NCBI GenBank assembly: GCA_944386375.1
Contig: CALXAW010000046.1
Coordinates: 1 to 10,047, forward strand
Source: an uncultured Clostridia bacterium
Lineage (GTDB): Bacteria > Bacillota > Clostridia > TANB77 > CAG-508
Length of the DNA: 10,047 bases
Direction: 5' to 3'
Under the pieces are notes generated by a model. It was given only the letters and a program-made list of their open reading frames with translations, searched no databases and was not told the origin of the DNA. The position numbers and the translations under genes are program-made. Within the stretch, counting starts at the first letter, position 1. Every line of letters begins with the position of its first letter. Shown here one piece after another: positions 4,766 through 10,047 of this stretch.

Positions 4766-7588
4766 TTATCTTTTGATTTCTTGTAGCACATAACATTCTA
4801 ATATGTCGCCTTCTTTAAGGTCATTATAGTCTTTAATTTGAATACCACATTCAAAACCTTTTGTAACTTCTTTTACATCATCTTTAAATCTTTTTAAAGA
4901 TGCAAGCTCTCCGCTATGAATTACAACATCATCACGAATTACTCTTATTTCTGAATGTCTTTCTATTTTTCCGTTTAATACATATGCACCTGCTATATTT
5001 CCTACACTAGAAATTCTAAATACTTGTCTTATTTCTGCTGTTCCTATTACTTTTTCTTCAAATTCTGGGTCAAGCATACCTTTCATTGCCGCTTCTACAT
5101 CTTCTATTGCTTGGTATATAACAGAATATTGTTTTATTTCTACTTCCTCTTTTTCTGCCGCTTCTTTTGCTAATGCATTTGGACGTACATTAAATGCGAT
5201 AATAATTGCATTAGAAACTTTTGCCAAAGTAACATCACTTTCATTTACTGCTCCAACTGCTGCATGTATAACTTTTACTTTTACTTCTTCATTAGATAAT
5301 TTTTCTAATGCTTGTTTTACAGCTTCTACAGAACCTTGAACATCTGCTTTAACAATTAAGTTTAATACTTTTAATTTTCCAAGTTCCATTTGGCTAAATA
5401 AATTATCTAATGTTACTTTAGTTGTTGCATTTATAGATTTTTCTCTAGCTTGGCGTTTTCTTCTTTCTATTAAGTGTTTAGCTGTTTTTTCATCTTTTAC
5501 CTCATAGAAAGTATCTCCTGCTTCTGGTACTTCTGTTAGACCCATTATTTCTACTGGTGTAGATGGTCCTGCTGATTTTACTCTTTTCCCTTTATCATTT
5601 ACCATAGCTCTAATTCTACCTATAGAAGAACCTACAACTATAGTATCATGTACATCTAATGTACCTCTTTGTACAAGCATAGTTGCAATTGCACCTTTTG
5701 ACTTATCTAGTCTTGCTTCTATTACAACACCTTTTGCTTGTTTATGAGGATTTGCTTTAAGTTCTAATATATCTGCTTCTAGTAATACCATTTCTAGTAA
5801 TTGGTCTATATTTTGATGTTTTTTAGCAGAAATAGGTACATAAATTGTATCTCCGCCCCATTCTTCTGGTACTAATTCATATTGCATTAATTCTTGTTTT
5901 ACTTTATCTATATTTGCATCTGGTAGGTCTATTTTGTTTATTGCAACTATAATTGGTATTTCTGCTGATTTTGCGTGGTTTATAGCCTCTATTGTTTGAG
6001 GCATAACACCATCATTTGCAGCTACAACTAATATTGCAATATCTGTTATTTGTGCTCCTCTTGCACGCATTGCTGTAAAAGCTTCGTGTCCAGGAGTATC
6101 TAAAAATGTTATTTCTCTGTCATTTACTTTAACTTTATATGCACCTATATGTTGTGTTATACCACCTGCTTCTCCTTCTATTACATTTGTTTTCTTTATT
6201 GCATCTAAAAGAGAAGTTTTACCATGGTCTACGTGACCCATAACAACTACTACTGGTGGTCTTTCTTGTAGCTCTTCTGCTGAGTCTTCTGTTTCGTCAA
6301 ACAATATATCTTCTTCTGTTATTGTTTCTTTTTTATGTGCAGTTATTCCAAATTCGCTGGCTACTAAATATGCTGTGTCAAAATCTACCTCATTATTTAT
6401 TGTTGCCATTATACCAAGTCCAAATAATTTTTTAATAACTTCTGCTGTTGTTTTTTTCATTTCTGCAGATAGGTCTTTTACTGTAATTGTTTCTGGTATT
6501 GTAATTTCTGTTAATTTAAATATTTTTTGTTTAACTCTATTTTCACTGTTTTTAATATTTTTCTTTTTACCTTTTCTACCTCTTTGTGTTGTTAAATCAT
6601 AATAGTCTAACATTCCACCTTCTTGGTCATTAAACATATTTGATAATCTATCTGCTTGTTTTAGGCTTTTTAGTTTGCCTGTATTTATATCGTAATTATT
6701 GCTTTTTCTTGACCTTTGATTTCTTTTATTTGTTTTATTTTCGTCATATTTATTATTTCTTTGTTTGTCTGCTGTTCTGTTATAATCTCTTACTTGCTCT
6801 TTTTCTACAACTTCTGAAGACATTATGTCTTTTATGTTTCTTTCTATGCCTTTGTCGTCAAGTGGTCTACCAGGTCTTTTGTTATAGTTGTTTTTATTAT
6901 TAAATTTACCACCATTTGAATTTTTATTAAAATTATTTGTACGCTCTTTTCTAGAATTATTATGAAAGTTATTTGTTCTATTATTATTTTGTCTATAATT
7001 ATTATTTTTATTATATGGTTTTTGTTCTTTCTTTTCTTCTTTTTTAGGTTCTACTTTTTCTGTATTTGTTTTTTGGGTTACTTCGGTATTAGGTTTTTGC
7101 TCTTTCTTTTCTTCTTTTACTTCTTTGACCTCTTTTACTTCTTGTGGCTCTTGTTTTTCTTCTTTTTTAGGCTCTTCTTTATTAAGACCAAATAACTCAC
7201 TTACTGTCATTGGTTTTGCTTTTTTATTTCTATAAACTATATTATAGTCTGCATTTTGTTTTCTTTCTACAAAGCCTACTTGATTTTTTCTTTGTTCTTT
7301 CTTTTTAGAAACCTCTTGTTTTTTGTTTGTATCTTCTTCTGAAATTATAACTTCTCTTCTTATAATAACAGGAGTATCCTTTTTTGTTTCTTTTTGAGCC
7401 TTGTCTGTTTTATTTGCTTTATTTACACTGTGCGAAGCAAAGCTTTTTTCTATTTTTTTAGCTTCTTCTTCTTCAACTCCACTTAAATGGCTCTTTACTT
7501 CCATATTTAATTCTTGTGCTCTTTCTAGTACTTCTTTACTTGTTAAACCTAACTTTTTAGCTATTTCATGTATTTTTATTTTACCCAT
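4766..7588 (-). CDS. infB: Translation initiation factor IF-2
   Basis: IF-2 is the GTPase that brings initiator fMet-tRNA to the 30S subunit and promotes 50S joining. The 940-residue protein has a first IF2_N helical domain ([20 protein letters not shown], 6-25). A long, charged, low-complexity linker follows (about 55-345), rich in Lys/Glu with an Asn-rich section near 192-235. A second IF2_N domain spans about 355-415. The G domain has all motifs: GHVDHGKT 451-458 (P-loop), [10 protein letters not shown] 475-484 (switch I), DTPGHEAF 497-504 (switch II), NKID 551-554 and SAK 587-589. Domains II-IV run to the end and include the initiator-tRNA-binding C-terminal barrel. Length is within the usual 700-1000 range, varying with the linker. 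The ATG at 7588 follows AGGGGTG (7595-7601) by 6 nt and overlaps the end of ylxQ by 8 nt, implying translational coupling. An internal start giving a shorter isoform, as in enterobacteria, is possible but not evident. Confidence 0.98.
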   Translation of the reverse strand: MGKIKIHEIAKKLGLTSKEVLERAQELNMEVKSHLSGVEEEEAKKIEKSFASHSVNKANKTDKAQKETKKDTPVIIRREVIISEEDTNKKQEVSKKKEQRKNQVGFVERKQNADYNIVYRNKKAKPMTVSELFGLNKEEPKKEEKQEPQEVKEVKEVKEEKKEQKPNTEVTQKTNTEKVEPKKEEKKEQKPYNKNNNYRQNNNRTNNFHNNSRKERTNNFNKNSNGGKFNNKNNYNKRPGRPLDDKGIERNIKDIMSSEVVEKEQVRDYNRTADKQRNNKYDENKTNKRNQRSRKSNNYDINTGKLKSLKQADRLSNMFNDQEGGMLDYYDLTTQRGRKGKKKNIKNSENRVKQKIFKLTEITIPETITVKDLSAEMKKTTAEVIKKLFGLGIMATINNEVDFDTAYLVASEFGITAHKKETITEEDILFDETEDSAEELQERPPVVVVMGHVDHGKTSLLDAIKKTNVIEGEAGGITQHIGAYKVKVNDREITFLDTPGHEAFTAMRARGAQITDIAILVVAANDGVMPQTIEAINHAKSAEIPIIVAINKIDLPDANIDKVKQELMQYELVPEEWGGDTIYVPISAKKHQNIDQLLEMVLLEADILELKANPHKQAKGVVIEARLDKSKGAIATMLVQRGTLDVHDTIVVGSSIGRIRAMVNDKGKRVKSAGPSTPVEIMGLTEVPEAGDTFYEVKDEKTAKHLIERRKRQAREKSINATTKVTLDNLFSQMELGKLKVLNLIVKADVQGSVEAVKQALEKLSNEEVKVKVIHAAVGAVNESDVTLAKVSNAIIIAFNVRPNALAKEAAEKEEVEIKQYSVIYQAIEDVEAAMKGMLDPEFEEKVIGTAEIRQVFRISSVGNIAGAYVLNGKIERHSEIRVIRDDVVIHSGELASLKRFKDDVKEVTKGFECGIQIKDYNDLKEGDILECYVLQEIKR

Positions 7589-7901
7589 TTACATCACCCC
7601 TGTTTATTTTTTCGATTTCTCTGGCCATATTATTATCTTTTACTCCTATTATTGCTTTATTTTGTTTTCCTATTGATTTACTTATTTCTTCTATTAGTCC
7701 AAATTCAATAATTGGAATAGAAGATTTTTCGCATTTGTTAATAAACTTTCTTTTTGTTCTTTCTGATGCGTCTGTTGCTACAATTACTAATTTGATTTTA
7801 TTTTTATCTATTTCTGCTATTGTGCTGTCTGTACCAAAGCTTATGCTTCCTGCTCTAGCAGATAGCCCTAGTAAACCTAGTATTTTTTTATTTTTTGTCA
7901 A
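7581..7901 (-). CDS. ylxQ: YlxQ, L7Ae-family RNA-binding protein
   Basis: This 106-residue protein belongs to the L7Ae/L30e/S12e family, whose members bind kink-turn RNAs. YlxQ proteins are encoded in the nusA-infB operon, are non-essential where tested, and their RNA target is not well defined. Diagnostic stretches are [20 protein letters not shown] (residues 5-24), [18 protein letters not shown] and [12 protein letters not shown]. The start is a TTG at 7901 (no ATG is available nearby), preceded by GAGGTG (7908-7913) with 6 nt spacing. The first codons lie inside the 3' end of ylxR (14-nt overlap) and the last codons run 8 nt into infB, so translation of all three is probably coupled. Confidence 0.93.
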   Translation of the reverse strand: MTKNKKILGLLGLSARAGSISFGTDSTIAEIDKNKIKLVIVATDASERTKRKFINKCEKSSIPIIEFGLIEEISKSIGKQNKAIIGVKDNNMAREIEKINRGDVNG

Positions 7902-8151
7902 TAATTACACCTCTTAATTCATTATAAACATCTTCTGAAATTTTGGTTTCTAAAACCCTTTCTAGTCTTTTACTTTTTATTACTTTTTCTAAACAAGATA
8001 TATTATTGCAAATATATGCACCTCTACCTTGTAATTTTCCTGTTTTATCTATATTTAAGTTATTATTTTTATTTTTTACTATTCGTATTAATTCATTTTT
8101 ATCTTTTTTCTCGTTACAGCCCATACATGTTCTTTGCGGCATTTTTTTCAT
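7888..8151 (-). CDS. rnpM: YlxR / RnpM, DUF448 RNA-binding protein (RNase P modulator)
   Basis: The 87-residue product has the DUF448 signature: PQRTCMGC at residues 5-12 and GKLQGRGAYIC at 38-48, followed by the helix LEKVIKSKRLERVL. In Bacillus the protein was reported to bind the RNase P RNA and modulate its activity, hence RnpM. Older work suggested a regulatory role. Four cysteines (C9, C12, C48, C53) form two pairs that could bind zinc; many Bacillus homologues lack them, so zinc binding is an inference. The ATG at 8151 is 13 nt after the nusA stop. The ribosome binding site AAGGA partly overlaps the nusA stop codon, about 10 nt before the start. The next gene overlaps its end by 14 nt. 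Confidence 0.94.
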   Translation of the reverse strand: MKKMPQRTCMGCNEKKDKNELIRIVKNKNNNLNIDKTGKLQGRGAYICNNISCLEKVIKSKRLERVLETKISEDVYNELRGVIIDKK

Positions 8152-8164
8152 TTATATCACGTCC

Positions 8165-9277
8165 TTATTTTTTTGGCTCGTCTTTTTCTTCTTTAGTTTC
8201 TTTTGATTCTTTTGTTTCTTCTAACATTTTTCTAAATTGTGTTTCAGATTTTATGTCTATTCTCCAATTTGTAAGTTTTGCTGCTAATCTTGCATTTTGA
8301 CCTGATTTTCCAATTGCTAATGATAATTGATTGTCTGGAACTATTACTTGTGCAAATTTTTCTTCTTCTTTTATGTCTACAGCAAGTATTTGTGCTGGTA
8401 GCAATGCTGATGCTATAAATATTGCTGGGTCTGCATTCCATTCTATAACATCTATTTTTTCCCCATTTAATTCATTTATTACATTTTGTATACGTATACC
8501 TTTTTGTCCTACACAAGATCCAACTGGGTCTATGTTTTCGTTTGGTGAATATACCGCAACTTTACTTCTATATCCTGGGTCACGAGATACGCTTTTTATT
8601 TCTATTACGCCTTCGTATATTTCTGGTATTTCAAATTCTAAAAGTTTTTTTACAAAGTCAGGATGACTTCTTGATACTAAAACTTGTGGTACTCCCTTTT
8701 CGCCTCTTTGTACATCTAATACATATCCTTTTATTTTGTCATTTACTCTATAATGTTCTGTTGGTATTTGCTCTTTTACTGGCATTAAACCTTCTAGTTT
8801 TCCTAAGTCCATTATAACTACATTATTGTCTGCTTTTTGAATTATGCCAGAAACGATTTCTCCTTTTCTGTCATTAAATTCTGTATATACAATGTTTCTT
8901 TCTGCTTCTTTTAATTTTTGGATTATTACTTGTTTTGCTGATGTTGCAGCAATTCTTCCAAATCCTTTTGGTGCTAACTCAATTTCTATTTTGTCTCCTA
9001 TTTGTGCATCTGGATTTATTTGTTTTGCTTTTTGTAAATTTATTTGCAAATTTTCGTCTTCTACTGCTTCTACTACTTCTTTTATAGCATATATATGTGT
9101 TGCTCCTGTTTTTTCGTCCATTTCGACTTTTACATTTTCTAATGAGTCAAAATTCTTTTTATATGCCAAAACTAATGCAGTTTCTATAGATTCTAAAACA
9201 TATTCTTTTTTTATTCCTTTTTCTTTTTCTAGTTGTTCTAGTGCTAGTATTAATTCTTTGTTATCAATTGTTTTCAT
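8165..9277 (-). CDS. nusA: Transcription termination/antitermination protein NusA
   Basis: NusA binds RNA polymerase and nascent RNA, stimulating pausing and intrinsic termination and taking part in rRNA antitermination. The 370-residue protein has an N-terminal polymerase-binding domain (about 1-125), an S1 domain (about 135-202) and KH1 containing SRDPGYRSKVAV (231-242) and GSCVGQKG (253-260). KH2 follows with SLAIGKSGQNARLAAKLTNW (319-338). It ends in a short Lys/Glu tail, without the acidic C-terminal repeats of proteobacteria, as normal for Bacillota. I choose the ATG at 9277 over the in-frame ATG at 9289, which lies inside the ribosome binding site AAAGGGATGG (9286-9295); the chosen start also gives the usual NusA N-terminus. 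It follows rimP by 24 nt and precedes ylxR by 13 nt. Confidence 0.97.
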   Translation of the reverse strand: MKTIDNKELILALEQLEKEKGIKKEYVLESIETALVLAYKKNFDSLENVKVEMDEKTGATHIYAIKEVVEAVEDENLQINLQKAKQINPDAQIGDKIEIELAPKGFGRIAATSAKQVIIQKLKEAERNIVYTEFNDRKGEIVSGIIQKADNNVVIMDLGKLEGLMPVKEQIPTEHYRVNDKIKGYVLDVQRGEKGVPQVLVSRSHPDFVKKLLEFEIPEIYEGVIEIKSVSRDPGYRSKVAVYSPNENIDPVGSCVGQKGIRIQNVINELNGEKIDVIEWNADPAIFIASALLPAQILAVDIKEEEKFAQVIVPDNQLSLAIGKSGQNARLAAKLTNWRIDIKSETQFRKMLEETKESKETKEEKDEPKK

Positions 9278-9285
9278 TTTTATAA

Positions 9286-9295
9286 CCATCCCTTT
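9286..9295 (-). promoter_or_regulatory. Ribosome binding site that sets the nusA start at 9277
   Basis: The minus-strand AAAGGGATGG is 8 nt before the ATG at 9277. The other in-frame ATG (9289-9287) is part of this sequence and so is an unlikely start. Confidence 0.7.
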
Positions 9296-9301
9296 CTATA
9301 T

Positions 9302-9763
9302 TTACCAATTATAAACTAATTTTATGTTTGCTATATTTTTTCTATCTATTGAGTAGCTTTTTTCTTCTGTTTTTATGTGTATATGTTCTTTATTAAAATC
9401 TGTTAAAATGCCTTTGTATTCTTTTTTATTATTTTCGTCTTTTTTAAATAATTTTATTTCAATTTCTTTTCCAATACTACTTTCTAAATGTTTGTCTTTT
9501 CTAAGTGCTCTTTCTATTCCTGGCGAAGATACCTCTAAAAAGTATTGGTCTTTTATATAATTTGCTGTGTCTAATAAGTCTGTAATTTCATTGTTTACTT
9601 TTTCGCAATCTTCTATTGTTATTCCATTTTGCTTTTTATCTATAAAAACTCGTAGAAAAAAGTCCTTTCCTTCTTTTATATATTGTACATCATATAATTC
9701 GTAACCTATTTTTTCTATGGGTTCTTTTATTAGGTTCTCTACATTTTCTTCTATTTTTGACAA
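9302..9763 (-). CDS. rimP: Ribosome maturation factor RimP
   Basis: RimP binds the 30S precursor and is required for efficient assembly of the small subunit. The 153-residue product shows an N-terminal alpha/beta domain with GYELYDVQYIKEGKDFFLRV (20-39) and GITIEDCEKVNNEI, then the highly conserved LEVSSPGIERALRK block (about 77-90). A C-terminal SH3-like barrel follows (KGILTDFNKEHIHI). The start is a TTG at 9763, with a strong AAGGAGG (9770-9776) 6 nt upstream. It is the first gene of the operon visible here; the probable promoter lies directly upstream and a repeat element occupies the region beyond. Confidence 0.95.
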   Translation of the reverse strand: MSKIEENVENLIKEPIEKIGYELYDVQYIKEGKDFFLRVFIDKKQNGITIEDCEKVNNEITDLLDTANYIKDQYFLEVSSPGIERALRKDKHLESSIGKEIEIKLFKKDENNKKEYKGILTDFNKEHIHIKTEEKSYSIDRKNIANIKLVYNW

Positions 9764-9779
9764 CTTTTACCTCCTTATG

Positions 9780-9807
9780 ATTTTATAGATTTTTAAATTC
9801 TATTCAA
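9780..9807 (-). promoter_or_regulatory. Candidate promoter of the rimP-nusA-infB operon
   Basis: On the minus strand TTGAAT (9807-9802) and TAAAAT (9785-9780) are 16 nt apart, a moderate vegetative-type match that would start transcription just before the rimP ribosome binding site. The stretch is so AT-rich that other alignments (such as TATAAA at 9787-9782) are also possible. The -35 hexamer straddles the edge of the repeat unit that begins at 9805, so repeat insertion may have contributed to or replaced the native upstream region. The 5' leader would be very short. Confidence 0.35.
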
Positions 9808-10047
9808 AATTTTCGCACGAGAACAACTTTAGTGGCATTATAGGCTTCTAAAATGCTAACATTTAGCTTTGCCACTGTTGTTCTCTTCTCAAAATTTAAG
9901 AGTGGGATTTGTTCCAAAGCTCGAAAACAAGTTTCTCGCTTGTCGCTTCGCTCCACCGTTGTGCAGAAAATTTTTCCAAAATTTTCGCACGAGAACAACT
10001 TTAGTGGCATTATAGGCTTCTAAAATGCTAACATTTAGCTTTGCCAC
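9805..10047. repeat. 172-bp direct repeat with nested inverted repeats (one full copy plus first 71 bp of a second)
   Basis: The 71 bp at 9805-9875 recur without a mismatch at 9977-10047, giving a period of 172 bp. The second copy is cut by the window edge, so copy number is unknown. The match starts exactly at CAAAATTTTCGCAC; the bases before it differ. The unit is nearly bounded by inverted ends: AAAATTTTCGCAC at the start and GTGCAGAAAATTTT (9961-9974), its complement with one extra base. A reading frame of 68 codons crosses the repeat on the minus strand, but it has no ribosome binding site and follows the palindromes, so I treat it as non-coding. The unit is visibly richer in G and C than its surroundings around 9920-9964. 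It may be a MITE-like or extragenic palindromic repeat, or a structured RNA element. Confidence 0.85.
9819..9885. repeat. Long imperfect hairpin inside the repeat unit
   Basis: GAGAACAAC (9819-9827) pairs perfectly with GTTGTTCTC (9877-9885), and GTGGC (9832-9836) pairs with GCCAC (9871-9875), with a 4-nt versus 1-nt bulge between. The apical part folds again: CTAAAATG (9848-9855) against CATTTAG (9860-9866), with a CTAA loop. The apical part and lower left arm are repeated in the second copy (9991-10047); its closing right arm would lie beyond the window. Confidence 0.7.

Noticed and set aside
6640..7195. Hydrophobic plus-strand frames resembling small membrane proteins
   Set aside because: They are complements of the Lys/Asn/Glu-rich IF-2 linker, which always yields Phe/Leu/Ile-rich antisense frames.
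8844..9314. Plus-strand open frame (156 codons) opposite nusA
   Set aside because: It lies entirely antisense to nusA, and its hydrophobic Ser/Phe-rich sequence is what reversed Lys/Glu-rich coding gives.
9804..10010. 68-codon minus-strand reading frame across the repeat
   Set aside because: Its sequence follows the direct repeat and its palindromes, no ribosome binding site precedes its start, and both ends of the frame reuse the same repeated DNA. It is most likely a spurious frame of a non-coding repeat.
9805..10047. CRISPR array
   Set aside because: The repeated part is at least 71 bp with a 172-bp period and no short repeat/spacer alternation.

Overview
This window is strongly AT-rich, tightly packed DNA from a low-GC Gram-positive bacterium, most likely an uncultured-type or gut Clostridia (Bacillota). 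The evidence is the gene order rimP-nusA-ylxR-ylxQ-infB-rbfA-nrnA-truB, purine-rich GGAGG-type ribosome binding sites, two TTG starts, and a NusA that lacks the proteobacterial C-terminal repeats. All recognised genes use the standard code. The genus cannot be named from sequence alone.

Layout. Nearly everything from 700 to 9763 lies on the minus strand and reads right to left. It is the conserved nusA-infB transcription/translation operon: rimP (30S maturation), nusA (elongation and termination factor), ylxR/rnpM and ylxQ (small RNA-binding proteins), infB (IF-2), rbfA (30S maturation) and nrnA (nanoRNase/pAp phosphatase). Spacing is very tight: ylxR/ylxQ overlap by 14 nt and ylxQ/infB by 8 nt. 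After nrnA there is a terminator hairpin built from the last codons of nrnA. It is followed at once by a good sigma-A-like promoter whose -10 overlaps a perfect 16-bp palindrome. That promoter drives a 547-aa prepilin-like GLUG-repeat protein, which is not normally part of this operon, and then truB (tRNA pseudouridine-55 synthase). The transcription unit ends at a symmetrical hairpin that holds the stop codons of both truB and a convergent plus-strand gene (248-682). That gene encodes a small all-helical protein of unknown function.

Non-coding regions. Positions 1-247 hold only the leader of the small plus-strand gene. The rbfA leader (4650-4765) contains a 16-bp perfect hairpin inside a second pair of complementary arms. 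Right of rimP (9764-10047) there is no credible gene. This stretch holds the likely operon promoter and a 172-bp repeat unit, of which one full copy and the first 71 bp of a second identical copy are visible. The unit is rich in inverted repeats and runs off the window edge.

Assessment. The window is mostly a housekeeping operon, and I do not see an undescribed defence or mobile system. The parts worth a second look are the structured tandem repeat at the right end, the inserted prepilin/GLUG gene with its own possibly repressor-controlled promoter upstream of truB, and the folded leader of rbfA.
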